This document shows positions 14,801 through 21,645 of a stretch of DNA of 42,113 bases, piece by piece (within the stretch, counting starts at the first letter, position 1; the number at the start of each line of letters is the position of its first letter). Below the pieces are notes generated by a model that had not been told where the DNA came from, did not search any database, and saw only the letters and a program-made list of their open reading frames with translations. Source of the stretch: a virus; the IMG/VR virus record IMGVR_UViG_3300013006_000058, positions 1 through 42,113 of that record; one strand, written 5' to 3'. The translations under genes and the position numbers were made by a program.

Positions 14801-17428
14801 CAGCGTTGCAAAATAGTAGCCAGAAATCACCACCCGCTCAGTCGCATCCAGCACCAGGCTCCGCACATCTGCTACCGCTGGGATCGAGATGCCCAGCGCC
14901 ACACTTGGATTCGCCGCATTGATCGTCGCATCCGCATTGATCAGGGCGATGCGCTTACGCGTCACACCCCCCACCGTGCTGAACGGTCCACCGATCCATA
15001 CCGCCCCATCACCCTTGCGCGCCAGGCACAGGATAGATCCATCACAGCCACCTGTAGGATACCAGCTATTGAGCGTGCCATCCGCATTCAGTAGCGCGAT
15101 CCGGTTACGCGCAGTCGCCCCGATCAGCGTGAAGTCACCGGCGATCAGAATCTTACCATCAGCCCGTGTCACCATCGCCCTCACCACCCCATTCGCATTC
15201 GGGTTAAACGTCGCCTCCAGCGCCCCTGGGGCCGTTGGGCTTTGGCTCACCCCCGTCAGCGTGATCAGCGTCGGGTTTTCATCCCCATCATTGCTGCCGA
15301 TCGTCAGCACCACCGTGCGCGTGCCAAACGCATCCTCGCGTTCCACCGGATCAAACTGGATCGTGAAATCAGCAGCGCCACCTGCTGCGATCTCAGTCAC
15401 CGTCAGCGGCGTCGTAAACGTAAAGTCCGCATTATCCGCACCTGCTAGGCTAGCGCTCACATTACGCAGCGGTGCATTGCCCGTGTTACGCAGCCGGAAC
15501 GTCTTGCTCACCGTGCCCGTCGTCACCGTGCCAAAGCTCACCGTGCCATTGTTTGCCAGGCCAGTCCCTGCTGGCTGTTCCAGCGTGATCTCAGGCGCAG
15601 CGCCCGTGCCTGTCAGCACCAGCGTATGCGGAGAATCTGGCGCATCTGAAGTCACCGTCAGCGTAGCAGACAGGTCACCCAGAGCCGTCGGGCTAAACCG
15701 CAGCTCCAGAGCCTGCGTCAGTCCAGGATTCAGCGCAGCAGGCGGCAGATCATGGCCAAAGACCAGCTCACCTGCCCCGCTCAGCCGCGCCTCGATCTCG
15801 CTCACCGTCACCAGGCCAATGCTAGCCAGAGACACCGTGATGCGGCCCGTCTCTCCCACTTCCACCGGGCCAAACGCCACCGTGCTACCACTCGCCACCG
15901 CATTGCCTGCCCGCTGCCAGGTCAGCTCAGGGCTGGCACGTCCAGTCACCACCAGCGTATTGCTCACCGTCACCGCCCCACTTGGCGCAGGCGCAGTCCG
16001 CGTCAGCCGCACATAATACACCGCACCGCGCACCATGCCCGTGATCGTCGTCCAGCTATCCACTGGAGAGTTCGTCGCAGGCGTCACCACCTTATTACGG
16101 AACCCCGTCAGAAAGCCACGGCTAAAATCGCCACTTGTCGCCACATCGATGCGCACCACATGCAGCGCGCCCGCCTCCGTCTGCGGCGTCCAGCGCACCT
16201 CCACACTCGTCGGCAGTGCAGCACTGCGTTGGAGCAGGTCAATCCCTGACGAGCGCCCGATCGCCGGTGAATCCACAAACAAGCATTCCGTGATCCACAC
16301 CCCATCCTCCATCCGCACATCCACATTCGCCAATCGGCTCTCAGGCCAATTCGTAAACTGAGTCGCCGGGAAAAACTCCTTCCAGCCGTTATCATAAAAC
16401 TCGTAACCTTGGCGCAGACAATCCTCACAGTTCACCGTCAGTGACGTGCCTTGGAATCGGATGCCAGAAGTCAGCATCGGCGTCGGTCTTGGAATCTCAG
16501 GACTGACGTTGCTAGGGCTGGAAGCCGTCCAGAGTGGATCCCCACCAAAGATGGGTTCCTTCGTCGTCACCGTCTCCACGATCGTGATCGTGCATTCGTC
16601 ATTGTAATCCTCGCACTTAAACTTACGCGCCACATTGTAGCCCGTGATCTCACTGAAAATATCTCGCGGATCCGAATACACCGGCATCACCGCAATGTAG
16701 TCCAGCACCTTCGGCCAGTAGTGCGGCTTCACCCCACGCTGCACGCGCACCGCCTTCCCATTCGCCAAATTCCCTGCCAGGCCAGCCGCCTTCCGCGTCG
16801 TCAGCCAGCCGCAGTGTTCATTGATGCTCTCATACGTCGCCACATTCCCATCGACATCGATCTCATGGCCCACCGTATTAGCTGCCACCACCTCACGCGT
16901 CACCGTATTGCGGCGGCCCGTCGTCCGGTCGATCTCCTCACTGCGCAGCGGATGCTCCGTATCCCAGTATTCATGAGTCACCTGCACAAACAGACCATCC
17001 AGCTCATCATTGAACCGTTGCATCCGTTCCCCCACAAAGCGCCAGGTATAAGCACCACCCCACGTCGGCATCTGTCCAGACGGGATCACCTCCACACTCA
17101 CCCGGCCATCCGTCAGATACTCAGCACGCGGCACCACCCAAGTGTAGCGCAGCACAGCCAGCGCATCCCCCGTTGTCGAAGCATGTTCCAGATTGTATTC
17201 CCACTGGTGCTCACGGTCCGCGCAGTAATAAGCCGCCTGTGACCCCTCCTGAGCAGGTTGCAGCGCCACCAGTCGAAAGCCCGGATAACGGCTCACCAGC
17301 GGATGCGCCGTGCCCAGCACCAGCTTTGCCGCCATCTCATCCTTCACCTCCTCCCGCAGAATAAAATCCTTCGCGGGCGACACATAGCGTGTCGTCCATC
17401 GTGTTGAGTCTTGAGGTAAAAGTTGCAT
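11801..17428 (-). CDS. 1875-residue tail/spike protein with anchor-type Ig domains and delta-60 propellers
   Basis: The first ~480 residues form a virion-attachment region rich in Trp, Tyr and Cys pairs. From about 500 to 735 two Ig-like domains of the choice-of-anchor D kind follow (FGPVEVGETGRITVSL, LTVTSDAPDSPHTLVLTG). About 735-1060 is a chain of repeats of the delta-60 propeller type (VRAMVTRADGKILIAGDFT, AVAVLADGRVVAGGSFTT). Another anchor D domain lies at about 1130-1230, a second propeller at about 1230-1600, a third anchor domain near 1670-1770, and a fibronectin-like end. Such repeats are common in secreted Verrucomicrobiota proteins. It is most likely the receptor-binding tail spike or appendage. 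It starts TAATG-coupled to the 97-residue gene and ends coupled to the 47-residue one. Role inferred from position and architecture. Confidence 0.8.
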   Translation of the reverse strand: MQLLPQDSTRWTTRYVSPAKDFILREEVKDEMAAKLVLGTAHPLVSRYPGFRLVALQPAQEGSQAAYYCADREHQWEYNLEHASTTGDALAVLRYTWVVPRAEYLTDGRVSVEVIPSGQMPTWGGAYTWRFVGERMQRFNDELDGLFVQVTHEYWDTEHPLRSEEIDRTTGRRNTVTREVVAANTVGHEIDVDGNVATYESINEHCGWLTTRKAAGLAGNLANGKAVRVQRGVKPHYWPKVLDYIAVMPVYSDPRDIFSEITGYNVARKFKCEDYNDECTITIVETVTTKEPIFGGDPLWTASSPSNVSPEIPRPTPMLTSGIRFQGTSLTVNCEDCLRQGYEFYDNGWKEFFPATQFTNWPESRLANVDVRMEDGVWITECLFVDSPAIGRSSGIDLLQRSAALPTSVEVRWTPQTEAGALHVVRIDVATSGDFSRGFLTGFRNKVVTPATNSPVDSWTTITGMVRGAVYYVRLTRTAPAPSGAVTVSNTLVVTGRASPELTWQRAGNAVASGSTVAFGPVEVGETGRITVSLASIGLVTVSEIEARLSGAGELVFGHDLPPAALNPGLTQALELRFSPTALGDLSATLTVTSDAPDSPHTLVLTGTGAAPEITLEQPAGTGLANNGTVSFGTVTTGTVSKTFRLRNTGNAPLRNVSASLAGADNADFTFTTPLTVTEIAAGGAADFTIQFDPVEREDAFGTRTVVLTIGSNDGDENPTLITLTGVSQSPTAPGALEATFNPNANGVVRAMVTRADGKILIAGDFTLIGATARNRIALLNADGTLNSWYPTGGCDGSILCLARKGDGAVWIGGPFSTVGGVTRKRIALINADATINAANPSVALGISIPAVADVRSLVLDATERVVISGYYFATLGWGFVARLLVNGDVDTSFIGQVYFNGAVNAVAVLADGRVVAGGSFTTMSTVTGTFPSISPGSPVLSRGNLIVLNSAGVPTADVLDANGEVHVLAVQANSRVHVGGAFTTLAGEARLRVARLLPDMRLEAAWDPQAGGAVRAIFQQDNGLVLMGGDFTTVAGTGRNYAARVQNNEALSTLTVVDASLITWQRAGALAETLRVLWQVDTGSGYGALAGVTSLTSGGWQLVPTTPLSGTGTVRALALPNDGHSSGMQQALRTFDFSPEIVVEIGGVDTASGSTLAFGDVQTGVTNERQVTIRNAGLTTLTISSLAITGTAAARYTKVDPLLSIAPSTSSVCTVRFLPTTLGSQPAVLTITNNDSNEGSFVINLSGTGTLGPGGVDSTWQPTVTGTVNVLAIPSTTELIAGGNVTAINAQASRRWGRINLVTAAALPESGALVTQNILFAVPDLRGGIVLFCQSPNNTLQTVPLTYRSVAGVQDSTFKITWPAGLFYAAALLPDGSILVSTGPSGLRRITPAGVIDPNWANPYNSLGSMSHIAVLPNGAYYLGLFRTSGTIVVRCLPNGAIDPTFNAEFPNPTSLRGLETCADGGVMAFYATGSEMKIKKLLPSGAVDTTFADRTWTTLPSATSAQMQADGSMILSAGVSGAISLCRLLPSSADDPTWNGPAGYYPAMTQDDSGRVYYATTGAIRRLINNAPTSLLSVNSASRVTWLRGGSLPEVSWVRLDLSEDGGSTYQHLGLCTRMTGGWERTGLSLPRNGRVRVQAYTGSALITAEQNYTNLTVPDLIIERSNVVQAEGAVVTFAGRQVGQTSEVTLTLRNTGNAELTSLVASVSASDFSLVSLGLPGQADPTRLAPLQETQLVLRFTPTLTGLRNGTLTVTSNVPGAKGRMTLQLRGNGVTNPAVTTQAATLITNATARLNAAFTANDDTAALSFEYRRSIDTAWTSVSVAAAAGFTSVTRTADLGTLTANTLYIFRAVITNSLSTRLGIDRSFTTLT

Positions 17429-17721
17429 TAGAGTCTTGGGTCAAGGGGTCTTGGTGGCAGATCCGCAGGCAGCGGCTGCGCGTAGCGGAACAGATCCTGA
17501 AACTCAGACCACTTCCGCTGCATATCTCGCGCGTGTGACTGGCGGCCTCCAGACCACACCGCCTCCACCACCTGCCAATCATCCGCATCAGGCGTCAGGT
17601 AGATCACCATATCCACCACCGTCGTCTGTCTCAGAAAACGCACATAGCCCCGCTTCGCAGGGTCCGTCCCAAATTCAGAGAAGCCCATCAGGTCCAGCAG
17701 TTGTGTCGCAGCAGCAGTCAT
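17428..17721 (-). CDS. 97-residue protein of unknown function
   Basis: Starts MTAAATQLLDLMGFSEFG; mixed alpha/beta with a Trp-rich middle (DDWQVVEAVWSGGR) and a Pro-rich end. Both ends are coupled: its ATG overlaps the endolysin stop (ATGA), and its stop shares an A with the ATG of the giant tail gene (TAATG). It could be a tail assembly or lysis-timing factor. No family recognised. Confidence 0.6.
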   Translation of the reverse strand: MTAAATQLLDLMGFSEFGTDPAKRGYVRFLRQTTVVDMVIYLTPDADDWQVVEAVWSGGRQSHARDMQRKWSEFQDLFRYAQPLPADLPPRPLDPRL

Positions 17722-18281
17722 AGAGTTGCTTGGAAATGCATTGCATCACGGCCCCAGAAAGCACCGGCAGCCAGCCAGCCCTCCTTCGCAAAAATCTCCA
17801 TCACCTCCAGCGGCATCGTCGCCACCGTCGGCCAGGGCGTCAGATTGCCATTGCTCCCCGCCATGAAGTCAATGGCCGCCCCACGCGCATGCAGTGAGGG
17901 CGAGTTACCACCGCGCATCTTGCGGTTGTTATAGCAGCCGTCAAAATGCTGTAGCACATACGCATAAGGGCTGGCACGCAGCGCCGCAAAGATCCGCTTC
18001 AGCGACGGAGCCACCAGCCGGTGACACGTCATGCGGCTCACACGCGCCCCCTCGTATTCCATCAGATACTCAGAAACATTCATCGTCAGCATCTGGGTTT
18101 CATCAGCAGCCTCACCGTAAAACTTTGTCAGAGCCCGTTGATCAGTCGTAGGCCAGCCAGGATAAATGGGCATCATCGCCCGCAGATACACCTGCACCGC
18201 AGCGATGCTCTTCGGTCCCCAGAATCCATCGGCCACCACACCGATCTTTCGTTGAATGCCTATGATGTCTTTCTTCGTCAT
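17718..18281 (-). CDS. Endolysin, M15-type peptidase with peptidoglycan-binding domain
   Basis: 187 residues. The N-terminal ~35 residues (IQRKIGVVADGFWGPKSIAAVQVYL) match a peptidoglycan-binding domain 1 half (typical DGxxGPxT pattern). The C-terminal domain carries the M15 peptidase zinc motif SLHARGAAIDF (His about 130, Asp about 137) and the final GRDAMHFQ with the third zinc ligand. M15 enzymes cut the peptide bridges of the cell wall (D-Ala-D-Ala carboxypeptidase or L-Ala-D-Glu endopeptidase). No signal peptide is seen, so it needs the holin encoded just upstream. The start ATG at 18281 is 26 bases after the tRNA-Met 3' end. Confidence 0.88.
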   Translation of the reverse strand: MTKKDIIGIQRKIGVVADGFWGPKSIAAVQVYLRAMMPIYPGWPTTDQRALTKFYGEAADETQMLTMNVSEYLMEYEGARVSRMTCHRLVAPSLKRIFAALRASPYAYVLQHFDGCYNNRKMRGGNSPSLHARGAAIDFMAGSNGNLTPWPTVATMPLEVMEIFAKEGWLAAGAFWGRDAMHFQATL

Positions 18282-18306
18282 GATCTTGAGAACTGTGAAA
18301 CGTGAA

Positions 18307-18383
18307 TGGTAACAGGGGCAGGATTCAAACCTGCGATCTCTGAGTTATGAGCCCAGTGACTTAATCAACTTGTCCACCCTGTT
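18307..18383 (-). tRNA. tRNA-Met (CAT)
   Basis: Complete cloverleaf on the minus strand: acceptor AACAGGG / CCCTGTT with discriminator A and an encoded CCA, a D arm closed by GAC/GTC, anticodon arm CTGGG-CTCATAA-CTCAG with anticodon CAT, and T arm GCAGG-TTTGAAT-CCTGC. The anticodon stem lacks the three G:C pairs of initiators. It is thus elongator Met or, if lysidine-modified, tRNA-Ile for AUA. It lies between holin-like and endolysin genes, on the same strand. Confidence 0.92.
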
Positions 18384-18394
18384 GAAATAATGGA

Positions 18395-18466
18395 GCCGAC
18401 TCTCCGGCAGTCACCGCCTCTTGAGGCCCAGCGGTTGGGTTCCTATGCCGACACATGAGCGGCACC
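18395..18466 (-). other. Three small hairpins upstream of the tRNA (possible structured RNA)
   Basis: In the gap between the holin-like gene and the tRNA lie GCCG-ACTCTC-CGGC, a nested stem CCGC...GCGG around CCTC-TT-GAGG, and TGCCG-ACACATGAG-CGGCA. No tRNA T-loop is present, so it is not a second tRNA in any obvious way. It may be a processing signal or a decayed RNA gene. Confidence 0.3.
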
Positions 18467-18475
18467 TCAAAATTC

Positions 18476-18862
18476 TTATTTACTTGGCAGCACAGACGGC
18501 TCCTTGAGAGGAATCACCGCATTGCCAAGAAGTCGCACATCATCCGCATCCTTCGGCGCGATGTAGCCCCTGGACTCCAGAATCGCCAAGCCCACATCTG
18601 CCAGCGCACGCGTTCGGTCAGGGGTCATCGTTTCACAGGAGCACAGGCAGAAAAAGCACAGCATCAGCAGCGGCAGCTTCGTGCCACCATTGCCCGACTT
18701 TGGATCCGGCATCAGCGCACCGATCCCAGCGATCAGCACCGGGATCAGCCACTGTTTCCAATCGCTGATGTCACCGCCCGCAGACGTGAATGTTTGCACC
18801 GCCACCAGAGCCGCAAACACAGCTCCCAGAATCGTCGTCTTCCAGTTTGTAATCGGTTTCAT
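18476..18862 (-). CDS. Holin-like membrane protein with an embedded lipoprotein-like end
   Basis: 128 residues from the ATG at 18862 (CACTATG context). There are membrane segments at about 9-27 (TTILGAVFAALVAVQTFTS) and 38-51 (WLIPVLIAGIGALM), as in a small class II holin. Residues 63-76 are LPLLMLCFFCLCSC, a hydrophobic stretch ending in a lipobox-like LCSC, followed by a soluble tail. An in-frame ATG at residue 51 would start a protein with a good lipoprotein signal. The gene lies between an N-anchored coiled-coil protein and the tRNA/endolysin, so holin, or holin plus outer spanin, is the best reading. Not proven which. Confidence 0.6.
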   Translation of the reverse strand: MKPITNWKTTILGAVFAALVAVQTFTSAGGDISDWKQWLIPVLIAGIGALMPDPKSGNGGTKLPLLMLCFFCLCSCETMTPDRTRALADVGLAILESRGYIAPKDADDVRLLGNAVIPLKEPSVLPSK

Positions 18863-18866
18863 AGTG

Positions 18867-19154
18867 TCAGTTCTCCAGTTTCGTTGCTTTGTTCTTGGCA
18901 GCATCCGCCACCTTGGTTGGGACCGTCCCAGGTCGTGAGGTAATCCCAGAAAGTCTGCCCTTAATCACCGCGATCTCTTCCGCCTGCGTCGTGATATGCG
19001 CCTCATGAATGTCTAGGCGTTCATCATGAGACTTCAGTTGCGCCATCACCGTCCCCTTGAGCTCGCCCAGAGTCAGCAGATTAGAGCCGATCGTCAGCAG
19101 CGCCGTAATGACACCTAGGACCAGTAAAATGCGTGATTCAATGCGAGTGCTCAT
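18867..19154 (-). CDS. Membrane-anchored coiled-coil protein, possible inner-membrane spanin
   Basis: 95 residues from the ATG at 19154, which overlaps the previous stop as ATGA; the frame upstream to 19187 is not needed. An N-terminal membrane segment (ILLVLGVITALLTIGSNLL) is followed by a long charged helix (KSHDERLDIHEAHITTQAEEIAVIKGRL) with a heptad-like pattern, then a Pro/Lys-rich tail. This is the layout of an inner-membrane spanin, which joins an outer-membrane partner to fuse the membranes at lysis. It lies 4 bases before the holin-like gene. Other short anchored phage proteins look similar, so confidence is moderate. Confidence 0.55.
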   Translation of the reverse strand: MSTRIESRILLVLGVITALLTIGSNLLTLGELKGTVMAQLKSHDERLDIHEAHITTQAEEIAVIKGRLSGITSRPGTVPTKVADAAKNKATKLEN

Positions 19155-19414
19155 GCGTGAAAAGGAGCTAACAAAAATTGATACCACTTCGGACGGCTAA
19201 GTTGTAAACGTAACCTAGTCACCAGCCACGCCCTGCTCACACCGTGATCATCCATCGTCAGCCTCACCCCAGGGCGTTGCAGACCCGCAAACAGTTTTTC
19301 CACCGCCGCGTCCGCTGCCTTCCAGTTCATCCCACGCTCCAGCGCCACCCCCACCAGATAGTTCCGGTGCTGATTCATCAGGTCGCGCAGATTGGAAGTC
19401 ATCGTGCTAGGCAT
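19151..19414 (-). CDS. 87-residue protein of unknown function
   Basis: Starts MPSTMTSNLRDLMNQHRNYL; helical, basic, ending in PKWYQFLLAPFHA. ATGA-coupled to the spanin-like gene. No family recognised; position suggests a role between tail fibre and lysis genes. Confidence 0.55.
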   Translation of the reverse strand: MPSTMTSNLRDLMNQHRNYLVGVALERGMNWKAADAAVEKLFAGLQRPGVRLTMDDHGVSRAWLVTRLRLQLSRPKWYQFLLAPFHA

Positions 19415-19418
19415 CTAA

Positions 19419-19601
19419 TCATTCGGTGATGGATTGTGGATTTGGCTCACAAACAGATGAGTCGTCTGGGATAAGTTCTAAGACCTTGGCCTTCACCACT
19501 TCAGCAGTGGATTCGATGACCAGCTTATTGCCAGTCTGAGCAGCAGCCGCAAAGGACTCGCAGAGCTTTAGGATTTCGATGCGTAGTTCGGATGGGTTCA
19601 T
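19419..19601 (-). CDS. 60-residue helical protein of unknown function
   Basis: Starts MNPSELRIEILKLCESFAAA, an acidic single-helix-like protein. Its start overlaps the stop of the 83-residue gene by ATGA. This gene and its two upstream neighbours look more AT-rich than the rest of the late region, which suggests that the fibre module was acquired as a block. No function can be read. Confidence 0.5.
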   Translation of the reverse strand: MNPSELRIEILKLCESFAAAAQTGNKLVIESTAEVVKAKVLELIPDDSSVCEPNPQSITE

Positions 19602-19849
19602 GGTAATTGAGCTTCGATTTGTGCGATGAGCGCTTGGCGTTCTTCGTATGGCAAAGCAGATGCAGCAGTTCCGATACGAGCAACTTCAGAGTTAAAGCGT
19701 GCTTGAACTTCAGCGCCGATGGCACCATTTAATATGGCAGCAAGGTATTCAGGTTCGGTTAATACTGTAGGCGCAGACTCGTTGTAGCGAGCAAGCATTC
19801 CGTCGAGTGCGTTTTGATATTCAGTGTCGAGTGTGAGTGGGATGTTCAT
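19598..19849 (-). CDS. 83-residue protein following the tail fibre gene
   Basis: Starts MNIPLTLDTEYQNALDGMLARYN and ends in ALIAQIEAQLP; mostly helical with alternating charge. It lies 5 bases after the fibre gene and is coupled to the 60-residue gene. Its place right after a fibre gene fits a tail-fibre assembly chaperone or a small virion protein, but no recognisable motif confirms that. Confidence 0.5.
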   Translation of the reverse strand: MNIPLTLDTEYQNALDGMLARYNESAPTVLTEPEYLAAILNGAIGAEVQARFNSEVARIGTAASALPYEERQALIAQIEAQLP

Positions 19850-19854
19850 GAAGA

Positions 19855-21141
19855 TTAAGGATTGATAATTAGATAACTGACAGTTGAGGTATCGAGCGCA
19901 GCGGTTGCGTTTGCTGTTTTGCTTGTGATCGTAAAGCTGGTTCCTGCGCTGCGTGTAATACTGTAACTGTCGCCAATCGTTCCACCGTCAGTCTGGCGAT
20001 TCACAAAGATTCGTGAACCTGCTACAATATCAGTATCAGAAACGGTAACTGTTCCAGATGATAAAGTTGCGGTGCCATGCTTCAACTTTGCAACAGCAGT
20101 TCCGCCGCCAATGGTGGCAGAGCCTTGAACTGCTAAATTGTTAGCACCCGGGTCAGTTGGAGTAGCTCCAACAAATAAGCCACCACTGCCAAAAAACCGC
20201 ATTCGCTCAACGCGATTAGTTCTGAATGAAATAGGCATTGCGGTGTTGCCAGTTTGCAAGACAAGACCAGCACCAGACCAACTCTCTAGGATTGTAAACC
20301 CTGCCGATGTGGCTGGTAACCCTTGAAAGAAAATATCATTAGTTCCGGAAATTGACACCTCAGCAGCTCTAAAAACTCCGTTAGAAGGGAATGAGAAATC
20401 TGAGTGAGGAAATGATTGTGTACCGCTAACGGTCAATCTAACTGTTCTCGCTGCGGTAGTTTGCTGAATATCACTGGTTACAACAATTTTGCCGTTAGGA
20501 TTACCGCTACTACCCGTGCCACCGCTAAGGATCAGGTTGGCACCAGCTCCTGAAGTGACATCGTGTGCTTTGATTGTCTGCTCGACGGCAGACGCTGCGT
20601 TTTCACCTAGCTGGAGAGTGTTGGCGGCGGCACTAACTAAAATTATGGACGAAGCTCCGGTAGCTTGACTAATGTGTATTTTACCGGGTGCGATGTAACA
20701 ATACCCTGCACCGGGGTTTGCCGCATTTGTAAAACTCCAATTTGGCCCGACAAATTTTGGAAAAGCAGCGCCACTTGTTAAAACAAGACTAGTTCCGCTT
20801 CCGGTTGTTATAGCTCCATCTTTGGAAACTCTAAATATTGACCCACTGCCTACCGTGCCAAGGTCAATTAAATTGCTGCTTGCACCGCTATTTGTATTGG
20901 TAGCACGTCCATAAATCAAAGTTGGATTCCCATTTGTGTTCCAAGTCGTTGAAACGTCAATCGTGTGCGTTGCCTGTGAACCTATAAGCGAAAGCCCAGT
21001 AAAGATTGAGTTAGGCAGAGTTAAAGCACCCGTCAGCGTTCCGCCTGTGAGTGGGAGAACTCCGAGATTGGTTCTTGCCGCTGCATTAGTTGCCGAACCC
21101 ATGAAGGTATCAATGTCGGCTGATGTTGTTAGGTTAGGCAT
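19855..21141 (-). CDS. Tail fibre-like protein
   Basis: 428 residues. It opens with an N-terminal block typical of phage tail-fibre and collar proteins (NAAARTNLGVLPLTGGTLTGALTL), followed by long Gly/Ser/Thr-rich strands, consistent with a trimeric beta-helical fibre. The C-terminus (FVNRQTDGGTIGDSYSITRSAG) resembles tail-fibre tip regions. It is likely to be a second receptor-binding protein beside the 1875-residue spike. The AT-richer sequence hints at exchange between phages. The ATG at 21141 has the ACTATG context. Confidence 0.72.
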   Translation of the reverse strand: MPNLTTSADIDTFMGSATNAAARTNLGVLPLTGGTLTGALTLPNSIFTGLSLIGSQATHTIDVSTTWNTNGNPTLIYGRATNTNSGASSNLIDLGTVGSGSIFRVSKDGAITTGSGTSLVLTSGAAFPKFVGPNWSFTNAANPGAGYCYIAPGKIHISQATGASSIILVSAAANTLQLGENAASAVEQTIKAHDVTSGAGANLILSGGTGSSGNPNGKIVVTSDIQQTTAARTVRLTVSGTQSFPHSDFSFPSNGVFRAAEVSISGTNDIFFQGLPATSAGFTILESWSGAGLVLQTGNTAMPISFRTNRVERMRFFGSGGLFVGATPTDPGANNLAVQGSATIGGGTAVAKLKHGTATLSSGTVTVSDTDIVAGSRIFVNRQTDGGTIGDSYSITRSAGTSFTITSKTANATAALDTSTVSYLIINP

Positions 21142-21146
21142 AGTAG

Positions 21147-21326
21147 TTAAGGTCGGGTAAAGTAGCTAGTGCCGTCAGGCCGCAGGTAATAACTGGTTCC
21201 GTCAGGCCGCAGGTAATCAAACAATCCGGGCGTAGGATCACCATCTGACGCACCGCCGGGGCCTGTCCCGAAACCAAATAGTCTTGGGGCCAGCAGGTTG
21301 ATAATTTTAGAGGCGGCGTAAAGCAT
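21147..21326 (-). CDS. 59-residue protein with a duplicated 9-residue repeat
   Basis: Starts MLYAASKIINLLAPRLFGFG, then a Gly-rich linker, two perfect copies of YLRPDGTSY and FTRP. The repeat is also exact over 17 bases at DNA level (GTCAGGCCGCAGGTAAT on the plus strand). It lies 5 bases before the fibre gene and 6 after the next gene, filling the gap exactly. Resembles short phage fibre-linked proteins of repeated type; function unknown. Confidence 0.6.
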   Translation of the reverse strand: MLYAASKIINLLAPRLFGFGTGPGGASDGDPTPGLFDYLRPDGTSYYLRPDGTSYFTRP

Positions 21327-21332
21327 AGCGGT

Positions 21333-21641
21333 TTAACCAATAGCGCGTTTCCAAGCCATGAATCGTGGGCTGCCACTCATGGCCGCCACACTTACCGGAC
21401 CGATGTAATCCGTGATATAAGTAAACCCGCCCTTACCATCATCCGCAGCGGTGCCCGCTTGCAGGATCATGCTCAGGCTCGTCGTGCTGGCAGACTCACC
21501 CAGCTTCACAGCCAGAGCCGCATCATCCAGATTCTGGATAAAGCCCACCTCTCCCTGGGCAAGGGTAAAGACCGTGCTGTCTGTCGTGCCGACGGTAAAG
21601 TTATTCGGTGCGTTGCTAGATTGAGTCGGAAACGTATTCAT
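21333..21641 (-). CDS. 102-residue small virion protein, putative
   Basis: Starts MNTFPTQSSNAPNNFTVGTT. The body is strand-rich with repeated short turns (EVGFIQNLDDAALAVKLGESAS), as in small capsid-decoration or tail proteins. It sits between the adaptor-like gene and the fibre module and follows the same strand without gaps. No family recognised. Confidence 0.55.
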   Translation of the reverse strand: MNTFPTQSSNAPNNFTVGTTDSTVFTLAQGEVGFIQNLDDAALAVKLGESASTTSLSMILQAGTAADDGKGGFTYITDYIGPVSVAAMSGSPRFMAWKRAIG

Positions 21642-21645
21642 AAGA

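Noticed and set aside
14889-16016. A long plus-strand open frame of 375 codons
   Set aside because: It is antisense to the tail protein gene and consists of Val/Ala/Ser/Thr noise forced by that gene's codon use.
16451-17242. A plus-strand open frame of 263 codons
   Set aside because: Antisense shadow of the tail protein; Arg/His-rich.
18395-18466. A second tRNA
   Set aside because: No T-loop consensus and no acceptor stem; only simple hairpins.
21134-21376. A minus-strand open frame of 80 codons
   Set aside because: Wrong frame over the same bases as the 59-residue repeat protein, which fits the gaps exactly.
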